Assembly: GCA_019416865.1 (NCBI GenBank)
Contig: DXWL01000032.1
Coordinates: 1-23,427 of the forward strand
From: Fusobacterium sp.
GTDB taxonomy: Bacteria > Fusobacteriota > Fusobacteriia > Fusobacteriales > Fusobacteriaceae
Reading direction: 5' to 3'
DNA length: 23,427 nucleotides
Numbering within the stretch: the first letter of the stretch is position 1; each line of letters begins with the position of its first letter. The position numbers were made by a program, and so were the translations under genes. Of the stretch, positions 6,775 through 14,072 are shown piece by piece. The notes under the pieces are model-generated. The model had not been told where the DNA came from and searched no databases. It saw only the letters and a list, made by a program, of their open reading frames with translations.

Positions 6775-9387
6775 TTATCTTTGTTTTAAATCATATTTTA
6801 CAAATCTGCATATTTGCACTACAACAGTAGGAATAAATGCAAGAAGATAAATATATCCATATTGGCTAAATGTCAAATATGATACTTCAAAAAGATTTCC
6901 TATTGTATGATTAAATAGTATCACATTTAGTAGTAAAGTGCCTACTAAAAATGCAAGAACTGAATAAATATTTGACATCAATCCAAGTTTTATTATACTA
7001 TTTTTTCCTCTGCAGTTAAATCCATGGAAAAGTCTAGCAAGACAAAGAATACTGAAAGCCATTGTACTTGCAACAGCCTCTCCACCTTGTTTTAGTCCGA
7101 TATAGTACCCTGTCATTGTAAATACAGCAATCAAAAGTCCTTCAAGCATAATTTTCAGAGAAAGATCTTTATCTAAAATAGGCTCATTTATATCTCTTGG
7201 TTTATCTTCAAGTATATTTTCTCTTCCTGGTTCCATACCAATTGCAATAGCAGGAAGACTGTCTGTAACAAGGTTGATAAATAGAAGATGTACAGGAGCA
7301 AACGGCATAGCCAGTCCAGCAACAGAAGCATAGAATACAGATAAGATTCCAGCCATATTTCCTGAAAGTAAAAATCTTATAGAGTTTTTAATATTGAAAT
7401 AAATATTTCTACCAGTTGCAATAGCCTTTACTATTGTAGCAAAGTTATCATCTGCAAGAATCATTGAAGCAGCATCTTTTGAAACTTCAGTTCCTGTAAT
7501 TCCCATAGCAATACCGATATCAGCTTTTTTAAGAGCAGGAGCATCATTTACTCCGTCCCCTGTCATAGCACAAATTTTTCCTCTTGACTGCCAAGCAGAA
7601 ACTATTCTGATTTTATCTTCAGGAGATACCCTTGCATAAACAGAAATTTTTTCTATTCTTTCATGAAGTTCTTCATCTGTCATAGCACTTAATTCTATAC
7701 CACTTAAAGCTTCGTCACCGTCTTTATATATTCCTATCTCTTTTGCAATAGCAACAGCTGTAACTTTATGATCTCCTGTAATCATAACAGGTTTAATTCC
7801 AGCTTTCAGACAGTTCTGAACAGCAATTTTTGATTCCTCTCTTGGAGGGTCAATCATACTGATAAGTCCAAGGAATGTATATTCATCTTCATCCTCTTTA
7901 GTAAGTTCTTTTTGAAGAGGGAAATTTTTAAATGTAAAAGCTAAAACTCTAAGTCCATTACTAGATAGTTCATAGTTTACATTTTCTATTTTTGTAATAT
8001 CTTCATCAGTAACAGGTCTTACTCCATTTTCATCGTAGATAAATTTTGTTCTTCTTAGAAGAATATCAAGAGCTCCTTTTGTAACCATATATATTTTTCC
8101 ATCAATCTCATGAAGTGTACTCATAAGTTTTCTGTCAGAATCAAAAGGTATTTCAGAAAGTCTTGGATATTCTTTTCTGATTTCAAGTTCACTTAAATTA
8201 AATTTTCTTACAAGGTTTGTAAGAGCAACCTCTGTAGGATCTCCTATCTCTTTTCCTCCTTCACTTACAGCATCACTACATAGTGCTCCAAAGTTAAGAA
8301 GCATTCTTTGATATTTATCATTGATATCAATATTTTCTGCATTTGTAAGAGTTCCATTTACATATATTTTTTTTGAAGTCATTTTATTTTGTGTAAGAGT
8401 TCCTGTTTTATCAGAACAGATTACAGATATTGAACCAAGTCCTTCAACAGCTTTAAGTTTTTTAATAATTGCATTTTCTTTTGACATTTTCTGAGTTCCA
8501 ATAGCAAGAACAATTGTTACTATTGAACTTAGTGCTTCTGGAATAGCAGCAACTGCAAGAGCAACTGCAAACAGAAGAGATTCAAGAAGGTTTACTCCAT
8601 GGTAAATATTAATAGCAAATACCACTCCACAAAGAACTAAGATAGATATAGAAAGTTTTTTTCCAAAATTATCCAGTGAAACTTGAAGAGGTGTAGCCTT
8701 ATCTTTTGTATCTTTCATAAGAGAAGCAATTTTTCCAAGCTCTGTTTTCATTCCAACAGCAGTGATTACGATTACCCCTCTTCCATATGTAACAAGGCTT
8801 CCTGAGAAGACCATATTTTTTTGATCTCCAAGAGGGATATTTTCATCTGTTATAACTTCATCAGTTTTTCCTACACTTTCAGATTCTCCAGTAAGAGAAC
8901 TTTCATTTACCATAAGAGAGAAGTTTTCAATTACTCTTCCGTCAGCAGGAACAATGTCCCCAGCTTCAAGATAAACAATATCCCCTACAGCAATTTCTTT
9001 TGAATAAATCTCCATCTTTACTCCATTTCTCATTACTTTTGCTTTTGGAGATGAAAGATTTTTAAGACTTTCAAGAGATGATTCAGCTTTTAGGTGCTGA
9101 ACAGTCCCTAAAATTGCATTCATAATAATAACTGAAAATATTACAGCTGTACTTTCAATATTTCCAGTAAGCATTGAAATAATTCCAGCAATAATAAGAA
9201 TTATTACAAGAAAATCTTTAAATTGTGATAAAAATACTACCCACGCTTTTTCTTTTTCGTGTTCTTGAAGTTCGTTGACACCAAAAAGTTTTCTAGATTC
9301 TTCTGCTTGTTCCTTTGTAAGTCCTGTTTCAGTAACATTAAGTTCTTTTAAAACATCTTCCTTTGACTTTAAAAAATACTTTTCCAT
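6775..9387 (-). CDS. Type II P-type cation ATPase, probably Mn2+ (or Ca2+) exporter
   Basis: Integral inner-membrane ATPase that pumps divalent cations out of the cytoplasm. The 870 aa run in the normal order: N-terminal cation-ATPase domain, TM1-2 (about 55-95), actuator domain with TGES (166-169), TM3-4 with AAIPEAL (Glu284), phosphorylation motif DKTGT (Asp326), nucleotide-binding KGA (437-439), hinge TGDGVND (609-615) and TM5-10. Compared with SERCA, the TM6 ligands NLVTD (Asn705, Thr708, Asp709) and the TM4 Glu are kept. The TM5 position equal to SERCA Glu771 is Gly680 (SGNMAGIL), so only one ion site is expected, as in PMCA-type pumps. Homology alone says Ca2+. The yybP-ykoY riboswitch in its leader points to Mn2+ export, as known for L. 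lactis YoaB. AAAAGGAG precedes the ATG; two small genes follow. Confidence 0.9.
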   Translation of the reverse strand: MEKYFLKSKEDVLKELNVTETGLTKEQAEESRKLFGVNELQEHEKEKAWVVFLSQFKDFLVIILIIAGIISMLTGNIESTAVIFSVIIMNAILGTVQHLKAESSLESLKNLSSPKAKVMRNGVKMEIYSKEIAVGDIVYLEAGDIVPADGRVIENFSLMVNESSLTGESESVGKTDEVITDENIPLGDQKNMVFSGSLVTYGRGVIVITAVGMKTELGKIASLMKDTKDKATPLQVSLDNFGKKLSISILVLCGVVFAINIYHGVNLLESLLFAVALAVAAIPEALSSIVTIVLAIGTQKMSKENAIIKKLKAVEGLGSISVICSDKTGTLTQNKMTSKKIYVNGTLTNAENIDINDKYQRMLLNFGALCSDAVSEGGKEIGDPTEVALTNLVRKFNLSELEIRKEYPRLSEIPFDSDRKLMSTLHEIDGKIYMVTKGALDILLRRTKFIYDENGVRPVTDEDITKIENVNYELSSNGLRVLAFTFKNFPLQKELTKEDEDEYTFLGLISMIDPPREESKIAVQNCLKAGIKPVMITGDHKVTAVAIAKEIGIYKDGDEALSGIELSAMTDEELHERIEKISVYARVSPEDKIRIVSAWQSRGKICAMTGDGVNDAPALKKADIGIAMGITGTEVSKDAASMILADDNFATIVKAIATGRNIYFNIKNSIRFLLSGNMAGILSVFYASVAGLAMPFAPVHLLFINLVTDSLPAIAIGMEPGRENILEDKPRDINEPILDKDLSLKIMLEGLLIAVFTMTGYYIGLKQGGEAVASTMAFSILCLARLFHGFNCRGKNSIIKLGLMSNIYSVLAFLVGTLLLNVILFNHTIGNLFEVSYLTFSQYGYIYLLAFIPTVVVQICRFVKYDLKQR

Positions 9388-9530
9388 TTTTTCTCCTTTT
9401 AAATATATTAAAAATTTATTATCTGCTGTATTTTAAGAAGCAAACTGAAAATTTAATTTATTAAATTTTCCAGTTCGTTTGTGCTACTAGTCGCAGAATT
9501 CCTTTGTAGTCGTTCTACTCCTGTATCAAT
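9388..9530 (-). other. Structured distal leader of the ATPase mRNA
   Basis: This untranslated stretch lies between the riboswitch terminator and the ATPase start. Its far half (about 9478-9525) is visibly richer in G+C than other intergenic DNA here and contains short self-complementary words (GTAG with CTAC, CGACTA twice). Next to it is a hairpin at 9441-9477: an 11-bp perfect stem (9447-9457 with 9460-9470), a 2-nt loop, and an imperfect lower stem. It has no T-run, so it is not an intrinsic terminator. I see no ORF. It could be an mRNA stabiliser, an attenuator part, or a small inserted repeat. Confidence 0.45.
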
Positions 9531-9586
9531 AAAAAAAGACTTTTAATATGAAATTTTAGAATACTAAAAAATCATATTAAAAGTCT
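9531..9586 (-). terminator. Riboswitch expression-platform terminator
   Basis: On the minus strand AGACTTTTAATATGA (9572-9586) pairs perfectly over 15 bp with TCATATTAAAAGTCT (9537-9551), followed by a run of seven T (9531-9537). The 5' arm includes the aptamer's closing strand (9575-9583), so aptamer P1 and terminator cannot form together. It is also the only terminator-like structure after the upstream MATE gene. Confidence 0.88.
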
Positions 9587-9684
9587 CGTTACCTTTTCAT
9601 ATGTAGGTTTACAGCACCAGAATAGCCCTAAAGACTAGACGTGAATTGTTGACACTGTAATTTTCAACTACTCCCCTTTAAATA
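9575..9684 (-). promoter_or_regulatory. yybP-ykoY (manganese) riboswitch aptamer
   Basis: The minus-strand RNA contains the family hallmark GGGGAGUAG (9668-9676), preceded by an A-run. P1: UAUUUAAAG (9676-9684) pairs with CUUUUAAUA (9575-9583), 8 of 9 pairs. P2: UUACAG (9655-9660) pairs perfectly with CUGUAA (9609-9614), enclosing GUCAACAAUUCACG and a small UAGUC/GGGCUA stem. P3: ACCU/AGGU (9605-9608 with 9591-9594). The 3' part ends in AACGAGAC next to P1. Known members sense Mn2+ and mostly turn on Mn exporters. Mn-stabilised P1 would block the terminator arm, so metal should switch the ATPase operon on. The class assignment rests on my recall of the consensus plus the downstream P-type ATPase. 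Confidence 0.85.
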
Positions 9685-9691
9685 TAGGTCA

Positions 9692-9720
9692 ATCATATTA
9701 TATTTTTTTTTATTTGTCAA
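9692..9720 (-). promoter_or_regulatory. Promoter of the riboswitch-ATPase operon
   Basis: Consensus TTGACA (9715-9720), 17-bp spacer, TATGAT (9692-9697). The -35 box lies within the last codons of the MATE gene (Val-Asp codons) and the MATE stop codon falls in the spacer. The expected transcript start is near 9684-9686, exactly at the 5' strand of riboswitch P1. Confidence 0.85.
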
Positions 9721-11062
9721 CATCTTTTAAAATTTTTTGTTTAATTTTTTTATAAGCAGAGATTCCAAGAGGGATACTAACAAGCATACAACAAAATTCT
9801 CCAACAGGAAGAGCAAGCCATAATCCAGTGTTTCCTAAAATAAAAGGAAGTGTAACAAGAAAACCTGCTGTAAAAACAAGAGATCTTAAAAATGCAACAA
9901 CCCCAGATTCAAAAGGTTTTTCTATAGCAGTAAGAAAAGAACTTGCTGTTATATTTACAAAAGAGAAAAGATATTGAAAAACAACAATATTTAAAACTTC
10001 TTTTGTAAGTTTTTCCAGTTCAATATTTCCTTTAGAAAAAATCTCTACAATAAAATCACTTTTTAGTTTCATTAAAATGAAAAAGAAAACTCCTATTCCA
10101 GCCCCTGTTACAAGGGCTGTTCTCATTACTTCTCTTATTTTATCTATTCTTTTTGCCCCCAGATTAAAAGAAACAATTGGCTGAAGAGCTTGTGAAAGCC
10201 CGTAAAGACAGATTCCTACAACAGCATTTACATAGAAAACGATAGTAAGAGCTGAAACTCCAATCTCTCCTATTCTTTTCATAAGAATAAGGTTAAAAAT
10301 AAATGTTGCCACAGCACTTGAAACCACAGTAAACATTTCAGAACTTCCATTGTATAAAATTTTTCCCAAAAGGTTTCTATTTCCTTTTGGTTTCGTAATA
10401 GAAAGAGCACTTCTTGAATTAAAATATTGTATCATCAGAATAACTCCAGCAATTCCATCAGCAAGACAGGTAGCAAGAGCTGCTCCAAAAGTTCCCATTC
10501 CAAGTTTCAATATAAAAATATAATCTCCTATGACATTTCCTGTAATACAAGTCATACAGCTTATAAAAACAAAATTTGGTTTTCCTGCTATTTTTATAAA
10601 TGTTTCTGTAAAAATCGGAAAATTATAGAGTATATTTAAAATAAGCATTGTCATAAGATATGGTTTTACCATTAGGGCAAGACTTTCTGTTGCTCCTAGA
10701 ATATGGATAATCTGATCTATAAAAATAACTCCTATAAGTGCAAGAGTTCCTAAAAAACTTAAATATACAGCAAAAGTAAATGAAAAAATTTCATTACCTC
10801 TTTTTTTCTGCCCATTTCCCATAGCAATAGAGCAGTATACTCCTCCCCCTGCACATATCATCATAGCTGTGCTCATTGAAAAGTTAACTACAGGCATGGA
10901 AAGATTTATCGCAGCCAGTCCCTCTGCCCCAACAGTATTTGCAACAAAAAATCCATCTATCATCATCTGCATGGATACTATAAGCATTCCTATTATACTG
11001 GGAACTGCAAATCTGAAAAATAATTTTTTTACACTTCCACTTTCTAAATTTGTACTACTCAT
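9710..11062 (-). CDS. MATE-family efflux transporter
   Basis: Inner-membrane multidrug/toxin antiporter of the MATE family, probably exchanging Na+ or H+ for drugs or metabolites. The 450 aa are hydrophobic throughout, with about 12 membrane segments. The typical opening is present (VKKLFFRFAVPSIIGMLIVSMQMMIDGFFVAN), as is the internal repeat feature of the second half (YGLSQALQPIVSFNLGAKR, about residues 290-310). Length is normal. AGGAG lies 6 nt before the ATG. There is no terminator directly after its stop. The next promoter starts inside its 3' end, so readthrough would run into the riboswitch. Substrate cannot be predicted; it resembles the MepA-like branch common in Firmicutes and fusobacteria. 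Confidence 0.92.
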   Translation of the reverse strand: MSSTNLESGSVKKLFFRFAVPSIIGMLIVSMQMMIDGFFVANTVGAEGLAAINLSMPVVNFSMSTAMMICAGGGVYCSIAMGNGQKKRGNEIFSFTFAVYLSFLGTLALIGVIFIDQIIHILGATESLALMVKPYLMTMLILNILYNFPIFTETFIKIAGKPNFVFISCMTCITGNVIGDYIFILKLGMGTFGAALATCLADGIAGVILMIQYFNSRSALSITKPKGNRNLLGKILYNGSSEMFTVVSSAVATFIFNLILMKRIGEIGVSALTIVFYVNAVVGICLYGLSQALQPIVSFNLGAKRIDKIREVMRTALVTGAGIGVFFFILMKLKSDFIVEIFSKGNIELEKLTKEVLNIVVFQYLFSFVNITASSFLTAIEKPFESGVVAFLRSLVFTAGFLVTLPFILGNTGLWLALPVGEFCCMLVSIPLGISAYKKIKQKILKDVDK

Positions 11063-11198
11063 TTTTTGCTCCTATTTGAAATATAAATTTTTAAACATTC
11101 ATCATATAATATATCAAAAATTTTAAAGAAAGTCTTGTTTTTCTTTCTTACTTTAGACGAAATTCAAAGGAATAAAAGTGTAAGAAGAATAATAATTC

Positions 11199-11227
11199 TT
11201 GAAAAATATAGTATTAAAAGTTATAAT
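11199..11227 (+). promoter_or_regulatory. Promoter of the RNase H operon
   Basis: TTGAAA (11199-11204), 17-bp spacer, TATAAT (11222-11227). The transcript would start near 11234, leaving about 15 nt before the ATG at 11249, just enough for the GGAGG ribosome site. This fixes the gene start downstream of the longer possible ORF. Confidence 0.8.
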
Positions 11228-11248
11228 CTTTATTATAATGGAGGTATT

Positions 11249-11857
11249 ATGGCTAAAAAATATTACGCATACTATATTGTTTCTTCCGAAAAAAAAGGAA
11301 TTTGTGATAACTGGGATGAATGTAAAAATATTGTACAGGGAGAAAAATCTCGTTATAAATCATTTAAAACATATGAGGAAGCAGAAGAATGGCTTCTTGG
11401 AGGAGCTGAATATATAAAAAAAGAAGAGGTAAAAAAAAATCTTCCTGATGGAATATATTTTGATGCTGGAACAGGAAGAGGGATAGGTGTTGAAGTGAGA
11501 GTTGTATTAAAAGATGGAACATCTCTTCTTGAAAAATACCTGCCAAAAGAAAAAGTAAATAATTTTGGTAACTATCTTGCACCAAAAGGAGCAACAAATA
11601 ATTTTGGAGAACTTATAGGAATATATTTTGCTCTAAAAATAGCAGAAAAAGAAGATATATATAATATATATGGAGATAGTTCTCTTGTCATAAATTACTG
11701 GTCAAAAGGTTATATTAAGAAAGATAATGTGGCAGAAGATACTTATAATTTAGCAATGAAAGTAAAGACAGAAAGAGAGAAATTTGAAAAAAGAGGAGGA
11801 CAGGTTTCTCATATTTCAGGAGATTTTAATCCAGCAGATTTGGGATTTCATAAATAA
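11249..11857 (+). CDS. Ribonuclease H1 with viroplasmin domain
   Basis: Cuts the RNA strand of RNA-DNA hybrids such as R-loops and primer remnants. Residues 3-50 are a caulimovirus viroplasmin-like hybrid-binding domain: KKYYAYYIV, GICDNWDECKNIV and KSFKTYEEAEEWL are its typical blocks. The catalytic domain (about 65-202) has the acidic set Asp72 (YFDAGT), Glu121 (FGELIG), Asp143 (YGDSS) and Asp197 (NPADLGFHK), so it should be active. The 202-aa protein starts at ATG 11249 with GGAGG at ideal spacing. An in-frame extension back to 11135 is rejected because the promoter lies inside it. The next gene begins 17 bp after the stop, so the two are probably co-transcribed. Confidence 0.92.
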   Translation: MAKKYYAYYIVSSEKKGICDNWDECKNIVQGEKSRYKSFKTYEEAEEWLLGGAEYIKKEEVKKNLPDGIYFDAGTGRGIGVEVRVVLKDGTSLLEKYLPKEKVNNFGNYLAPKGATNNFGELIGIYFALKIAEKEDIYNIYGDSSLVINYWSKGYIKKDNVAEDTYNLAMKVKTEREKFEKRGGQVSHISGDFNPADLGFHK

Positions 11858-11874
11858 AATTCAGGAGGAGTTGT

Positions 11875-12555
11875 ATGAATCATTTTGATCTTTTTTCATT
11901 AGAACATTTGTTAAGTATAGGGGGATATGGACTTTTTGTAATTGTAATGCTTTTTGTTTCACAATTTTTTTCAAAAAAAAGTTTTGCAATGGTAACTTCA
12001 GGGGCAATTATAGTTATTAAAGCTGTTGAACTTATAATAAGACATGGAGTATATGGGGAAACTATTTTAGAGCTTCTTCCTATTCATCTTTGCAATATAA
12101 CTCTTATTTTAGCTGTAATAGGAATGATATTTCCTTCAAAGGAACTTTTTCAAGTGATTTTTTATTGGTCTTTCGGAGCCTTGGCAGCAATTTTATTTCC
12201 AGATGCAGGAGTATCTTTTCCAAATTTTGTTGGGATAAGTTTCTTTATTACCCATTTTTTTATAATTTTTGTAGTTCTTTATCAATTAATATTTTTAGGA
12301 TACAGACCAAGCTTAAAAGGACTTGTGGGTTCTTTTGTGTGTATAAATATTTTTGCAGGAGCTGTTTTTAAAATAAATGAGATTTTAGGAACTAATTATA
12401 TGTATATAAATTACAAACCAGCTTTTCAATCTCCTCTTGATTATTTTGGACCATGGCCGCACTATATAATTATTGTAGAGATAATATACCTTGTTTTGGG
12501 ATTTATCAGTTATCTTCCTTTTAGAAAAAAACATTATAAATATTCAAATTTTTAA
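11875..12555 (+). CDS. TIGR02206/YwaF-family membrane protein
   Basis: A 226-aa integral membrane protein with about six to seven hydrophobic segments. It matches the TIGR02206 (B. subtilis YwaF) family, whose function is unknown. The conserved family elements are visible: FDLFSLEHLLSI at the N-terminus, ELLPIHLCNITLIL (about residues 65-78), and FGPWPHYIIIVE near the C-terminus, with conserved His and Trp-Pro residues. AGGAGGAG precedes the ATG. It follows RNase H by 17 bp on the same strand and shares its promoter; no functional link between the two is known to me. A strong terminator follows it. Confidence 0.85.
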   Translation: MNHFDLFSLEHLLSIGGYGLFVIVMLFVSQFFSKKSFAMVTSGAIIVIKAVELIIRHGVYGETILELLPIHLCNITLILAVIGMIFPSKELFQVIFYWSFGALAAILFPDAGVSFPNFVGISFFITHFFIIFVVLYQLIFLGYRPSLKGLVGSFVCINIFAGAVFKINEILGTNYMYINYKPAFQSPLDYFGPWPHYIIIVEIIYLVLGFISYLPFRKKHYKYSNF

Positions 12556-12572
12556 TAACATTATTTAATATA

Positions 12573-12625
12573 AAAAGAGGGGCTGTTACATTTATTTTTA
12601 CAAATTTGCAACAGTCCCTTTTTTG
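12573..12625. terminator. Bidirectional terminator with repeat-like arms
   Basis: GGGGCTGTTACA (12579-12590) pairs imperfectly with TGCAACAGTCCC (12607-12618), flanked by A-run and T-run so that it can work on both strands. It lies between the convergent TIGR02206 gene and the last gene of the glycan locus. The minus-strand version shares TTGTAAAAATAAA and CTGTTGCA words with the right end of the window, so it may also be a remnant of a mobile repeat. Confidence 0.82.
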
Positions 12626-12644
12626 ATTAATATAACAGTAAATT

Positions 12645-14054
12645 TTATATTGTTTTTTTATTTTTTAATATTTTTAAAACACCTACAAAGAATATTACAG
12701 CTAAAACTAAGATAACAGCATATCTTATTAAAATATTATCAACAATTTTAGTGTAAATAAAACAAGAGATTGTGATAATTATTATTCTGTAAATATACTG
12801 TATAGGAGAAAACAGTTTATAATGAAGTTTTTTCCTTGTTATTATTTCATGGAAAATGAAAAGGAAAAAATATGAAGCAAGTGTTGTAAGTGCTGCTCCA
12901 AAACTTCCATATTTTGGAATAAAGATATAGTTAAATACAAGGTTAATAACAGCTGAAAAAGATGTTCCTAGAGCTATATAATTTGTTTTTTTTACATAAA
13001 ATTCATAGTTAACAGGAAAGCTGTATAAAAATATAAAATAGCATCCAAATATTATCCATGGAAGAAAATATTTTCCTGACTGATAATCAGCAGACCCCAT
13101 AAATCTTACAATTTCAGGAGAGATAAAAATAAATCCCATTGTTACTAAAGTAAAAAAATCAAGATAATTTCTGCTGTATATTTTTATTTCTGAATGTTTT
13201 TCCTCTTTTAATCTTTGGAAATACCAAGGTACCCATGCACTTCCAAAAGCTCCTGCTGCAGTACTCAATATTGTTCCTATTGTGTAAGTAAATCCATAAA
13301 TACCAGTTTCTTCTAATCCAATAAATTTTTCTATCATCATTCTGTCAGAACTTGTAAGAACTATATGGGATAGATTATGAAGAATAAGAGGAAGTCCCAA
13401 AGTCAGACAAAAAATAAAATGTTCTTTTTTAAATGTCGGCCTTTTTTTCAAAATAATTTCAAGATAGAAATATCCTCCTAAGATAACAGAGGGAACAACA
13501 GCTCCAAGAATTTTTCCTGTTGCTTTATCAATGCTTGGTACTGATGTAATGAAAAAAAGTGAAAGTCCTACATTTAAAACAGTATAAAACATAGAGATAA
13601 AAAGTTGTTTTTCAGCTTTTCCATCAAAACGGAGTATTGTATTTTTAAAAGTTACCCCCAGTGTAAAAAATGAATGCAGAAGCATAAGAAAAATAAGATT
13701 AACTGAAAGTCCTGAAAATTTTGCTAAAGGTTTAGAAAATCCCATAATGATAAAAGCAAAAAAAGCAAAGCTTATAAAAGAAAGGATAACTATATTTGAG
13801 TTATATTCTCTGTATTCTTCATCTTCAAAACTTACCTTTGCATTTTGAATTGTACTGAAAGTCTGTAAACATAAAAAAATAACAACTATTGCCTGCCATG
13901 CAGTATAAAGAGATGTGATACCAAAATCTCTGGTAGTAAGCACTCTTGTATAAAGAGGAAGTGTAAGAAAATTTATTCCCTGAAGAATAAAAGTCCCTAA
14001 AGTATAATAAGCCCCATTTTTAATAAGACTGTTTGAAAAAATTTTTTTTAACAT
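12645..14054 (-). CDS. wzx: Wzx-type polysaccharide flippase
   Basis: Inner-membrane MOP-superfamily protein expected to flip the undecaprenyl-linked repeat unit to the periplasmic side. About 469 aa, with 12-14 hydrophobic segments. The family N-terminus is seen (SLIKNGAYYTLGTFILQGINFLTLPLYTR cannot be quoted whole; key parts are GAYYTLG and LPLYTR at about 12-35), as is the central GLPLILHNLSHIVLTSSDR block with SDR and the following GIYGFTYTIG. A TTG start at 14064-14066 is possible, but that codon overlaps the TTGAGG ribosome site. The ATG at 14052-14054 has good spacing. It is the last gene of the glycan operon, 18 bp after the sialyltransferase-like gene, and ends at the shared terminator. 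Confidence 0.88.
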   Translation of the reverse strand: MLKKIFSNSLIKNGAYYTLGTFILQGINFLTLPLYTRVLTTRDFGITSLYTAWQAIVVIFLCLQTFSTIQNAKVSFEDEEYREYNSNIVILSFISFAFFAFIIMGFSKPLAKFSGLSVNLIFLMLLHSFFTLGVTFKNTILRFDGKAEKQLFISMFYTVLNVGLSLFFITSVPSIDKATGKILGAVVPSVILGGYFYLEIILKKRPTFKKEHFIFCLTLGLPLILHNLSHIVLTSSDRMMIEKFIGLEETGIYGFTYTIGTILSTAAGAFGSAWVPWYFQRLKEEKHSEIKIYSRNYLDFFTLVTMGFIFISPEIVRFMGSADYQSGKYFLPWIIFGCYFIFLYSFPVNYEFYVKKTNYIALGTSFSAVINLVFNYIFIPKYGSFGAALTTLASYFFLFIFHEIITRKKLHYKLFSPIQYIYRIIIITISCFIYTKIVDNILIRYAVILVLAVIFFVGVLKILKNKKTI

Positions 14055-14072
14055 TTTTAACCTCAATTAACA

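Noticed and set aside
9515..9521. GGAGTAG word downstream of the riboswitch terminator, read as a second yybP-ykoY aptamer
   Set aside because: It lacks the extra GG, the flanking P1/P2 pairings and the 3' AACGAGAC-like segment; a chance echo is more likely.
11126..11149. AAGAAAG/CTTTCTT inverted repeat between MATE and RNase H genes
   Set aside because: Only purine/pyrimidine-run complementarity in AT-rich DNA, between divergent genes where no terminator is needed.
11135..11248. In-frame N-terminal extension of the RNase H gene (38 codons)
   Set aside because: The promoter -35 and -10 boxes lie inside it, the encoded residues match no family, and ATG 11249 has a perfect GGAGG and starts directly before the viroplasmin domain.
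14055..14066. Longer flippase start at TTG (four extra codons)
   Set aside because: The TTG overlaps the TTGAGG ribosome binding site of the better-placed ATG.
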